From the NCBI GenBank assembly GCA_012932295.1, contig JAAONU010000006.1, forward strand, positions 23,191,929-23,255,928: DNA of 64,000 bases, read 5' to 3'. Below the pieces are notes generated by a model, which was not told the origin of the DNA, ran no database searches, and was given only the letters and a program-made list of their open reading frames with translations. Shown piece after piece: positions 51,201 to 56,888 of this stretch. Made by a program: the position numbers and the translations under genes. Numbering within the stretch: position 1 is the stretch's first letter; each line of letters opens with the position of its first letter. The stretch comes from Cyclina sinensis. Its lineage: Eukaryota > Mollusca > Bivalvia > Venerida > Veneridae.

Positions 51201-53871
51201 TTTCAGAGTAAATGTCATTTATAAATAAAACACAATATCCTTCTGATAATATATATTATACTATCAAAGCAGCTCTTTCACAGATGTTTTTTTTTAACTA
51301 AAAACTTGATTTTAACTATCTGACATTTGTGAGTTATCTTTTTCAATACCTGTCTGCAGACGTTTTGTAACCCAGTGTAACATTTCATGATTAAAAAAAG
51401 ATAATATGGATAGGCTGCGTTACGAACGGTAAAAAACCTATGTTTAGAATTTCTCTGTCCGTGTGCGGTCACATGACTGATCACATTCACTCCTTACGCA
51501 TGCACTCACATCATATCCGATTTTGAATATAGGACAAAAAATCACAGGCATTTGTTTAATGGATAAATGACCCGAACCAATATCTATAACCAAGAGTTAT
51601 CGATTTCTTTTTTAGAAAAAAAAGTTTAACAATCAGAGACAATAAGTGTTACATTGCATTTGTCCGCTTAAATTAGAGAAATTCTGTTTAAAGTAAACAG
51701 AACTTTCGTACCTTTTGTTGGTTATATAGTAACCAAGAAATGAATGCTTGTGCCGAAAATGATGAAAACTCCGTGTTGCGGAATGTGTCACGTGGTACAG
51801 CATGCACCTACTTCGGGGATAACATATTCTATTTTTAGCCGGAATCCCCCAAGTGAGCATATGAAAAATTGCGTTTTCCCGTGCAATGTGACCTACACAA
51901 GCTGAATGTTTTGGTCAGAAAACAAAGACTTCACCAAAATTAACGAGGGAGAGTAGAAAAAAATTCTACTGTTCAACTGTGAACGAGCTGCTTTCGATAT
52001 CAGACAAATATAATTTAACATGACATAAATGTCCATGTTAATATACTAACGGAAAAATATAACTGTGCATACTTCAAGGTATAGAATTTTTTTTAATATT
52101 AGGAATAGTAACATAAAACTTTGCAAATTAGCCAATCAACGTTTTATTTCTAACAATCAATACAAACACTTCATGATGTAAAACAATTTTTACAGTAACA
52201 AGGCGCAGAAGTTGACAGGTATGAAATCTGATTTCACAAGGTCAGTATCGTGTGTGGCCTCCATTGGCGTTCAAGCAAGCACGGCAGCGACGAGGCATAG
52301 AGGCAACTAAGTTGGCGATAACTGCCTGTGGAATGGTGTTCCAGATGTTGACCAATGTCTGCGCTAGTTGGTCCAGCGTGAGAGGTTGGTTACGTCTTTG
52401 ACGGAGGCGTCTCTTCATCTCATCCCAAACGTGCTCAATTGGTGAAAGATCTGGTGAAACAGCGGGCCAGGGTAAGACACTCACGTTTTGCTGAGCCAGA
52501 AACCCGGTAACTACACGTGCTACATGTGGCCGAGCGTTGTCTTGTTGAAACGTCATGTTACGCCCTTGACGTTGAAGAAATGGCAGCACGTGGGGTATGA
52601 CAATCTCATCTCTGTAACGAACACCCGTTAAATTGCCACGGACAATTACAAGCTGGGTCCTGCCTTGAGATGAGATACCTCCCCAAACCATTATCGACCC
52701 ACCACCACCAAAACGTTGACGTTGAAAAACACAGGGATCCAAGTAACGTTCTCCGCGACGCCTGTATACACGAACTCGTCCGTCCGAACTTTCTAAGTGA
52801 AACCGCGACTCGTCAGTAAACAGAACATTATTCCAATATGCTCTTGGAAGCCTTAGATACTGTCTGCACCACTGACGTCGACGTTGTCGATGACGTAAGA
52901 GAAGAGTAGGACGTATCGCAGGACGTCGTGGAGTAATGCTGTGCTCTCTTAATCGGTTTCTAACAGTTCGTCCACTGATAGGTCTCAAGCCAGGAATTGT
53001 TCGTGCTGTTAATGTGGCCGGTTGAAATCGATTCCGTAGGTGTGTAAGCCGGATATAATTGTCTTGACGGATTGACGTCACACGTGGACGCCCTGGACGT
53101 GTTAGATCACGGACGTTGCCACGTTGCTGAAATCGTCACCAAAGTGCTGATATGGTGTTTCGGTGAACACCAAAACGCTGCGCAACCGCATTTTGAGCAA
53201 TGCCTGCTTGGAGCATACCGACGGCACGTAGGCGATCATTTTCTGAGATGCGTGGCATTGTCTTCAAAGACTTAAAATCCAAATGAAGGTGTTTTTCTGA
53301 ACTGCTGGGTAGCTCACTATAATTTGACGGTTAAAATAACTCGAAACAGCATGTACGAGGATGTTAACATAAAGAAACACGTAAAAAGCGCGACCGTTAC
53401 GGGCTAAAAATTTTGCACGTGCAACTCGCGAAAAGCAGTATTATTGAAACAAGATTACCTTGTGAATTACACAAAAGAAATCTGCTAAAATAATTTTATA
53501 CCTAATAAAAGATATTAAGTATTTTAGTGTGCACAGTTATATTTTTCCGTCAGTTTATATAAATAGTGATGAAAAACCGCTTGATTTATTTTATGCTCGG
53601 GCAATAAATAAAATTGTTTTGATCCTATTTATCAAAGACACATTTTTCATTGTTAAACTGTTATTATTTAAATGTTGTTTTATCATGTCTGTCATCCTAC
53701 CTGGAACAGCTTTGTAAAGTTGTACTGTTTCAATCCCTCTATCAGCCTTTCCTTCCCATCTTCGGTTACCTTGAATGCAAATCTGCTTGATTTAGATGAT
53801 TTACCTTCAAAAATTCCAAAACAAATACTAGTCAAAATAAAAAATTGAAAGTTTTTTGTCAAATAGTGCAT
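22867..53871 (-). CDS. Convertase-like (S8 plus P domain) type I membrane protein, 14 exon types
   Basis: Exons joined by hand (one set of exons 2-5) give 2,088 nt, 695 residues, with consistent phases and GT/AG borders throughout. Order: signal peptide (about 1-23), short prodomain to about residue 110, S8 domain (about 125-460), P domain (about 475-595), one transmembrane helix (about 632-651) and a 44-residue cytoplasmic tail containing YGNV. Catalytic residues by alignment to furin/kexin: Asp155, His202, Ser382. Departures: NDVG instead of DDG, AWAATELFD in place of the SWGPxDDG loop, Pro316 at the oxyanion-hole Asn, and no R-X-K/R-R propeptide site. It may be an altered-specificity protease or a pseudoprotease. 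Exons 2-5 exist twice in the genome sequence. Paralogue of the plus-strand gene at 56,730. Confidence 0.85.
23588..23725 (-). repeat. tRNA-derived SINE or tRNA relic
   Basis: On the minus strand TGGCCGAGTGGTCTAAGG (A box, 23,656-23,674) precedes GGTTTGAATCTC (B box, about 23,600-23,612). The spacing is a little long for a tRNA, and the sequence continues into AAATAACCGGGATATAAGTG shared with the next copy. It lies in intron 13. It is not a functional tRNA. Confidence 0.65.
23858..24022 (-). repeat. tRNA-derived SINE, second copy
   Basis: Shares CGCCTAGCAATGCAAA-TAAGAA and AACCGGGATATAAGTGTC with 23,588-23,725. The A-box region is partly duplicated (GGCCGAATGAACTAA and GGCTGAATGGACTAAGG on the minus strand). 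The B box is degenerate. Confidence 0.6.
24163..24277 (-). CDS. Convertase-like gene, exon 13 (P domain, second half)
   Basis: 115 bp, phase 0 to 1. FVSVHFWEETPLGNWEFQLQ corresponds to the conserved P-domain W-x-E-x-P-x-G-x-W motif. Confidence 0.9.
24765..24954 (-). CDS. Convertase-like gene, exon 12 (P domain, first half)
   Basis: 190 bp, phase 2 to 0. VEQAEVTINFTTETEYLRME then LISPYQTHSVL aligns with the P-domain segment EHAQARLTLSYNRRGDLAIH LVSPMGTRS. Confidence 0.85.
25236..25350 (-). CDS. Convertase-like gene, exon 11
   Basis: 115 bp, phase 1 to 2. FGFGLLNAYELVKLAQ matches the YGYGLLDAGAMVALAQ end of the S8 domain; a polybasic-poor linker to the P domain follows. Confidence 0.85.
26328..26434 (-). 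CDS. Convertase-like gene, exon 10
   Basis: 107 bp, phase 2 to 1. NLTKRDVEHLLVHAS matches the NLTWRDMQHLVV segment of kexin-type proteases. Confidence 0.85.
27084..27184 (-). CDS. Convertase-like gene, exon 9 (catalytic Ser)
   Basis: 101 bp, phase 0 to 2. VTTSHRNSCVTSFKGVSAAT then AQVAGIIALALSA aligns with the GTSASAPLAAGIIAL motif; Ser382 is the nucleophile, with Val in place of Thr before it. Confidence 0.9.
27690..27860. repeat. Dispersed intronic repeat, copy 1
   Basis: Matches 31,446-31,570: TGCATATCAGACA-GATTTTCTACT, GCTAGAAAAA, AAGTCGCGTGCTT and ATGACGTCATT-like elements. It belongs to no recognised element type. Confidence 0.55.
27985..28085. repeat. Dispersed intronic repeat with GC-rich palindrome, copy 1
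   Basis: GTTACCGCTGTAAACAG-TACCC, CCGGTCTGTACCGG and AGCCA-TGTAAG are shared with 32,741-32,835. Both are followed by T/A-rich tails ending in poly(A), so it may be a short retroposon. Confidence 0.55.
28549..28740 (-). CDS. Convertase-like gene, exon 8 (oxyanion-hole segment)
   Basis: 192 bp, 64 residues, phase 0. GRHGRGTVYVVPAGPAGNEL aligns with GRGGLGSIFVWASGNGGRE of furin, so the oxyanion Asn (Asp in PC2) is Pro316 here. A shorter-than-usual segment follows, then DPSVITVGLNEGNNLTAKYM. The donor is GTAACA, weaker than consensus. Confidence 0.8.
29627..31140. repeat. Degenerate tandem array of roughly 150-bp units
   Basis: Repeated phrases are AAGTGACCCCTAGGG, ATGATTT-TA-AACTTGG-AGAGGT and CCAAATATGTAAGCTCTA. 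The array starts near GGCCCTGGCTTGCTCACCTG and fades near 31,100. It lies entirely in the intron between exons 7 and 8 of the convertase-like gene. Nothing coding. Confidence 0.75.
31440..31580. repeat. Dispersed intronic repeat, copy 2
   Basis: Partner of 27,690-27,860; contains AAATGACGTCATTC. Confidence 0.5.
31823..32034 (-). CDS. Convertase-like gene, exon 7 (substrate-binding loop region)
   Basis: 212 bp, phase 1 to 0. Contains DQIDIFVNAWAATELFDPLD, which aligns with the IYSASWGPEDDGKTVDG region of kexin-type proteases. The conserved SWGPxDDG signature, including the acidic S1 residues, is absent. Downstream LSTREALQYGVNS matches the helix before the oxyanion segment. Confidence 0.85.
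32387..32475 (-). CDS. Convertase-like gene, exon 6 (catalytic His)
   Basis: 89 bp, phase 2 to 1. HGNNVASIVAATKANNVCSA aligns with the HGTRCAGEVAA region of furin; His202 is the catalytic His. CSAGIAYNASIV matches the CGVGVAYNA motif. This exon is outside the duplication and single-copy. Confidence 0.9.
32741..32835. repeat. Dispersed intronic repeat with GC-rich segment, copy 2
   Basis: Partner of 27,985-28,085, followed by a 13-base A run. Confidence 0.5.
33066..33400. mobile_element. Foldback (MITE-like) element containing the duplication breakpoint
   Basis: 33,071-33,135 and the reverse complement of 33,335-33,398 are similar over about 60 bp (TTAATCAAACTCC...GGTTAC...AACCACTGCCACCAC versus GCTCAAACTCC...GGTTAC...AACCACTGCCACCAC). 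There is no coding capacity. A shortened relative lies at 13,440-13,547. The 9.3-kb duplication starts inside the loop at 33,266, so only the right arm is repeated at 42,575-42,710. Confidence 0.65.
34417..34694 (-). mobile_element. tRNA-like insertion flanked by 32-bp direct repeats, copy A
   Basis: CAGTCTGCATAT..TTACAAACGTGAAAGTCT occurs at 34,385-34,416 and 34,695-34,726 with two mismatches, enclosing 278 bp. On the minus strand the inner segment reads TGGCTCAGTAGTTAGAGTG (A-box-like) and, 40 bp on, GATTTCGGATCCC (degenerate B box), so it looks like a tRNA-derived SINE. It is in the intron next to exon 5. Confidence 0.55.
34739..34833 (-). CDS. Convertase-like gene, exon 5, copy A
   Basis: 95 bp, phase 0 to 2 (TTTCAG acceptor, GTAAGTAT donor); ends VHFT plus two bases that complete Asp201 in exon 6. 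A tRNA-like insertion flanked by 32-bp repeats starts just inside the following intron. Confidence 0.85.
35261..35398 (-). CDS. Convertase-like gene, exon 4, copy A (catalytic Asp)
   Basis: 138 bp, 46 residues; TGKGVVVGINDVGINTDLAD aligns with the strand and turn carrying the catalytic Asp of S8 proteases (Asp155 of the model). The second Asp of the kexin-type DDG is Val. Donor GTGAGTGC, phase 0. Confidence 0.9.
36518..36625 (-). CDS. Convertase-like gene, exon 3, copy A
   Basis: 108 bp, phase 0, donor GTCAGT. The plus-strand paralogue has an exon of the same length and donor (59,995-60,102). Confidence 0.85.
37215..37304 (-). CDS. Convertase-like gene, exon 2, copy A
   Basis: 90 bp, phase 0 at both ends, TTGCAG acceptor. 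Lies about 90 bp from the left end of a Tc1-like element in intron 1. The one nearby difference from copy B is at 37,311, in the intron. Confidence 0.85.
37346..37394. repeat. (TA)n microsatellite, left flank of Tc1-like copy A
   Basis: About 24 TA units. The copy B tract (46,655-46,701) is 2 bp shorter. Confidence 0.95.
37395..38902 (-). mobile_element. Tc1-like DNA transposon, 1,508 bp, copy A
   Basis: The inverted ends are CTAACGGAAAAATATAACTG (left) and CTGACGGAAAAATATAACTG (right, reverse complement), continuing for about 28 bp with two mismatches. The element is flanked by TA inside a (TA)n microsatellite. It carries a transposase frame on the minus strand, the sense direction of the host gene, and lies in intron 1. 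Because both 9.3-kb copies carry it at the same position, it was present before the duplication. Confidence 0.95.
37591..38607 (-). pseudogene. Tc1-like transposase (DD34E) with one in-frame TGA, copy A
   Basis: From the ATG at 38,607 the frame is 338 codons, normal for Tc1 transposases. Codons 1-40 begin the helix-turn-helix (MPRISENDRLRAVGML..., QRFGVHRNTISALW). Codon 41 is TGA (38,485-38,487), then the frame continues (RFQQRGNVRDLTRPGRPRV). The catalytic domain is intact: FTDESRF, FQQDNARPH, SPDLSPIEHVWDE, with exactly 34 residues between the second Asp and the Glu. The 279-residue frame from 38,430 lacks the first DNA-binding helices. Strictly defective unless TGA is read through. Confidence 0.9.
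38903..38972. repeat. (TA)n microsatellite, right flank of Tc1-like copy A
   Basis: About 35 TA units; the copy B tract (48,210-48,260) is 18 bp shorter. The transposon sits within what was one AT tract. Confidence 0.95.
39090..40340 (+). mobile_element. Decayed LINE fragment, copy A
   Basis: Plus-strand pieces in LINE order: LDDVFLSIFLLKLHWLGVNG (RT palm, 39,160-39,220), LNDMVVFGDT (decayed YADD box, near 39,435), LDANTSKTKVLWFVESAEET (39,510-39,570), YLGGIELKAF (near 39,670), and a C-terminal HICYCTVCNKRCLVDEYYFV (40,197-40,265) resembling the LINE Cys-rich tail. A perfect 78-bp tandem repeat lies at 39,755-39,910. It sits inside intron 1 and has many stops. Confidence 0.7.
40341..42574. 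other. Unassigned intron 1 sequence, copy A (repeated at 49,630-51,863)
   Basis: No gene, RNA or repeat unit recognised. The open frame of 103 codons at 40,459-40,770 shows no domain. Most of the base differences I saw between the two 9.3-kb copies fall in the last kilobase of this stretch. Confidence 0.4.
43726..44003 (-). mobile_element. tRNA-like insertion, copy B
   Basis: Duplicate of 34,417-34,694 carried by the 9.3-kb duplication. Confidence 0.55.
44048..44142 (-). CDS. Convertase-like gene, exon 5, copy B
   Basis: 95 bp (MKNLSMNFLTDSDNVTPEEF...), ends in phase 2 before GTAAGTAT. Joining this exon to exon 2 copy A would read GAA then TAA, an immediate stop. A transcript using the B set must therefore skip the whole A set and splice to exon 6 at 32,475. 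Confidence 0.8.
44570..44707 (-). CDS. Convertase-like gene, exon 4, copy B (catalytic Asp)
   Basis: 138 bp, 46 residues with VWSMGITGKGVVVGINDVG. The Asp is in the catalytic position. Phase 0. Identical to copy A. Confidence 0.8.
45827..45934 (-). CDS. Convertase-like gene, exon 3, copy B
   Basis: 108 bp, 36 residues (IVECEPVRVYNDTLKPEDGY...), phase 0. Covers the prodomain end; no multibasic cleavage site. Identical to copy A. Confidence 0.8.
46524..46613 (-). CDS. Convertase-like gene, exon 2, copy B
   Basis: 90 bp, 30 residues (ITPSTLVFEYDGNGKPSAVF...FRKL), phase 0 at both ends; TTGCAG acceptor and GTAATC donor. Identical to copy A at 37,215. Confidence 0.8.
46702..48209 (-). mobile_element. 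Tc1-like DNA transposon, copy B
   Basis: 1,508 bp, same flanks as copy A (TA repeats); duplicated with the 9.3-kb segment rather than transposed. Confidence 0.95.
46898..47914 (-). pseudogene. Tc1-like transposase with TGA, copy B
   Basis: Same frame as copy A, with the TGA at codon 41 (47,792-47,794) and an intact DD34E domain. Confidence 0.9.
48379..49629 (+). mobile_element. Decayed LINE fragment, copy B
   Basis: Duplicate of 39,090-40,340, including the 78-bp tandem repeat (49,044-49,199). Confidence 0.7.
52046..53553 (-). mobile_element. Tc1-like DNA transposon, copy C (independent insertion)
   Basis: Also 1,508 bp, but with different flanks: TTAATA-TA on the left and TTTATA on the right, so one target base has changed or the TA duplication is imperfect. 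It lies 176 bp beyond the 9.3-kb duplication and about 150 bp inside intron 1. I saw four differences from copy A (for example near 52,141, 52,176, 53,306 and 53,407), none in the 279-codon frame, so it is a recent jump. Confidence 0.95.
52242..53258 (-). pseudogene. Tc1-like transposase with TGA, copy C
   Basis: Same 338-codon layout; codon 41 is TGA (53,136-53,138) as in copies A and B; catalytic DD34E intact. Confidence 0.9.
53701..53871 (-). CDS. Convertase-like gene, exon 1 (signal peptide, prodomain start)
   Basis: The ATG at 53,871 gives MHYLTKNFQFFILTSICFG, a good signal peptide, then RFAFKVTEDGKERLIEGLKQ, the start of an S8 prodomain that matches exon 1 of the plus-strand paralogue. 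It ends FTKLFQ before GTAGG, phase 0. An upstream in-frame ATG would add a few residues; I prefer 53,871 because it places the hydrophobic core normally. Confidence 0.85.
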
Positions 53872-54059
53872 TATGTAAAGCAATATCACTTATAACACAC
53901 GACACAATATTGACGGTCTCCTTTAATAAGTTAACATTATATGATGCCCTCTCGCTTATCTATTTAACCATTTATCTTCGTTTTGGTAAAATAACGATTG
54001 CTTTTTTTGATAAATTACGCATGGGTTTAATACTTTAAAGATGATAATATATTTTATTT
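53872..54059 (-). promoter_or_regulatory. Probable 5' flank of the minus-strand convertase-like gene
   Basis: This lies directly upstream of the signal-peptide ATG. No clear TATA box or initiator was identified, and there may be an unseen non-coding first exon. With 56,060-56,729 it brackets the 2.86 kb between the two divergent starts. Confidence 0.3.
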
Positions 54060-56060
54060 TTTTATATTGCCCTTTACATACTGTCGTTTCGCTGCTGACA
54101 GATTCATGTAATTTCTGTAGTGCATTTTATGACCATGCTGAATTGCTCGGTGCATTCGTGTCTGCTTAAATACGACGTGGGTGAACTCTTTCAAGATGAT
54201 TATACGATTTATTATTTACATTGCTACTTAAGAAAAGTTTGATTAAATTTGAGTATAGACACATTCGTCCTGGCCTGGTCGATTTATATTAGCACATAAC
54301 TGTAGCTCTTAAATGAGAAGCAGCACCGTTGCCAATCGTGCTGGTGTAGCTACATAGATCAGACCAGAGAAAGGCAATGACCTCTTTTTCAAATGAATGA
54401 TCGAGTCTACATTAAAACATATCATATATTTTGCTAACATGTATTTACATCTTATTAGCTTATTTTGTCATTTTGAATACATTGTATTAGACACTGTGCA
54501 TTGTAAATAAATAGTGAATATGGTTCAGGCAACGTGTAGTTTCGCTTATCAAAATCGCTTTCATGGTTTTAGTTTTTGGAAATAATAGTTATTAATGAAA
54601 TAACTTTATGGTTTAAATTAATTGAATTTCTCAGGTTTTGTTTTCACGTCTTTGGGTAATGACAAAATGGAAAATTGAATTAAGTTTAGAATGCAAAATG
54701 ATTCAAGATGATTGATTTATGCAATTTGAAAGATAAAAAATTGAAGCCATAAATTACTAAAATTCCATGGGTCTTTAAATGTATTTAAAGCATAACATGA
54801 TTTATACTAAGGTTTATTTATACTGAGCTATATGAATTTACGACGGGAACACTGGAACTGGGTAATCAAAAAAATCTTCAACCACACTTGATGGTCAGTA
54901 AATAAAAGAGGGGCCTTTGATAGTCAGTTTTATGTTTAAGTATTGCAAGAAATCCGAAAATTGCTGATAGGAAAGAGTAATAAAAATGATATTAAAATTG
55001 ACGTTAAAGCTAAAGCTTTAAATACAAAAGCGAACACGAGAGTAGAAAATGTTAGTAAAATGATGTGTGGCATTGAAACAAAGAGAAGTATTCATAACTG
55101 ATGTTTGTACAAGAAGATAAGTGTGTGATATTATACAGTTTTAATGTAGTACAAGATGTAGTCCTCCTCTTCACATTTATATAAACAAGATAAAGTAATT
55201 TGATTAATATCGATCTCGATTTTCAAGTATCTATCATCTTTCTTTTACGTTATCATTTATTTCTTTAAAACAGATAAGTTATACTGTAAAACAAACTAAC
55301 CTGTGAATATATTACGTTTAATATATACTTTAGGTAATGTTAAGTCTGCCCCATGGGTGTTTGTCATTGATCAGATGGTTTTAACAGCACTTAGTTGAAC
55401 AAATTTTGTGTTTACCTGGAAGTTTTGCTTATTATATTTCTTTACTCGTTAAGGACTTAAACAGACAATTTTTTAATGGGACATTCTATTAGTCAGTTAA
55501 TTGATGAGGCATGCATAAGCATTAAGCAACGTAAGTTGTAACCAAAGACTGTCATTGAAAATACTTGAATAAGAAATCAGTTGAGCTTTCATGTTTTTAA
55601 AATACTTATATTGATTTTGATGTTCAAATGAAACTGTACTAAATCAAGCGACAATACTCATTGATATTTTTTATACTTTTCTCTGTATGATTATCGGTTG
55701 TTTCCATTATATTTCCGAGTTCTGCCATTCTATCTTTTTAACAGAATGTTAGTCCTATTAAAGGTCAACTCCATTTCTTTCTTAACATTTTCTATTACCC
55801 AGAATGACACTCAAGATCTGATTATACCTAACACCAGAATGATATTCACAAAAAAACCTAGCCTACAAATAAATAACTCGATAGAATAAAACAGTACGAT
55901 CCATTGTCAAGCTTACTGTGACAGAAATAATCACTTTAGAACGATTTCCTGTAGCACCGTCTTTTCTTATTTTATTTCTTGTCTCTGATGTTTCGCATTT
56001 TAAAGAAATGGTATGTTTTGCCAAAATATTTATGACATACTCTAATCAACCCATTTATCA
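54060..56060. repeat. Non-coding paralogous block, copy R
   Basis: The most compact copy of the block: it matches 9,575-10,272, then 17,276-17,500, then 475-600, then 1,690-2,560 and 22,090-22,190, in one uninterrupted run. Compared with the other copies it lacks about 1 kb (the equivalent of 17,600-18,560). It lies between the divergent convertase-like genes. Confidence 0.65.
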
Positions 56061-56267
56061 GATAAACTCAGTGTTCAGATAAGTCTCTTTATGTGTGTAA
56101 AATCTAATTTGAAGACAGACACAGGGAATCATTAAGCTCAACTCGAGCATGTCACGTAATAGAGGGACTTCAACAGAAATATACATGTAATAAAAATAAC
56201 TGTATTTATGTCTAAATGATTCATAGGCCGTGACATTGTTTTGTATCAAAATAACTTGTTTAGCTAC

Positions 56268-56357
56268 CAAATTTCGGAAGATATCTCTTATTTCATGAGA
56301 AAAGGGATACGCCTTCTAATTTCCGTTTTACTCGAACACAAATGAAGAAAGTGTTAT
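56268..56357 (-). pseudogene. Relic exon 2 of a third convertase-like gene
   Basis: Exactly 90 bp aligning with exon 2 of both genes. The minus strand reads ITLSSFVFE, stop, NGN, stop, KAYPFSHEIRDIFRNL, then GTAGC at the donor position. Two stops (TAA, TAG) and AA instead of AG at the acceptor show it is dead. None of the other exons is recognisable nearby. It shows that a further minus-strand gene copy once existed upstream of the present one. Confidence 0.8.
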
Positions 56358-56729
56358 TTGCATAGAAGAAAACAAAAACACATTCTCATCCTCTAAAGGG
56401 TCATTTGGCGACACATTATCGTTCATACCTAAACATTAAATTATAAAATTAATACGGTAATGTACCTCGTGCTTCAAATTTCACAGGTCAAACGACTAAA
56501 ATTTAATACTTCAAGAGTCCTATAATAAGCCAGACCTCACACTTTAAACTTTATTCTTTGCGCTTCAACGTTTAGTTTTTACCTACAATTTAAACTTTTA
56601 ACATTATCTACTACAAATGAAACGTAAAATTCGATTTGATTGATTCACATTTAGTCAATGATTATGTCTATAAATAGACTACACGCCATTATGAGAATTA
56701 AAAAATGTGACAAAAGTGCATTGTTAGCT

Positions 56730-56888
56730 ATGGACAGTTTGCTAGTATCCATACGTATTTTTATTTTGATGAGTGTTTACTTTGTTGCTTCAGGAAAAAT
56801 AAACAGATTTACCTTCAAGGTGACCGAAGCTGGAAAAGAAGGGTTACTTCAGGGATTGAAACAGTATAATTTCACAACATTGTATCAG
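56730..56888 (+). CDS. Plus-strand convertase-like gene, exon 1
   Basis: 159 bp; signal peptide and prodomain start, ending QYNFTTLYQ before GTAAGA. An in-frame ATG at 56,658 would add 24 residues and bury the signal peptide, so 56,730 is preferred. Confidence 0.8.

Larger units (their letters stand above)
42575..51869. repeat. 9.3-kb tandem duplication, copy B
   Basis: Direct head-to-tail copy of 33,266-42,580. The two copies share AAAAAT at the junction (42,575-42,580), and the same AAAAAT ends copy B at 51,864-51,869 and starts copy A at 33,266. This 6-bp microhomology is what a single end-joining or template-switch event leaves. Confidence 0.95.

Noticed and set aside
33266..51869. Two allelic haplotypes wrongly placed in tandem
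   Set aside because: Not fully excluded, but the few substitutions and a clean microhomology junction fit a recent duplication better; kept as an alternative in the findings.
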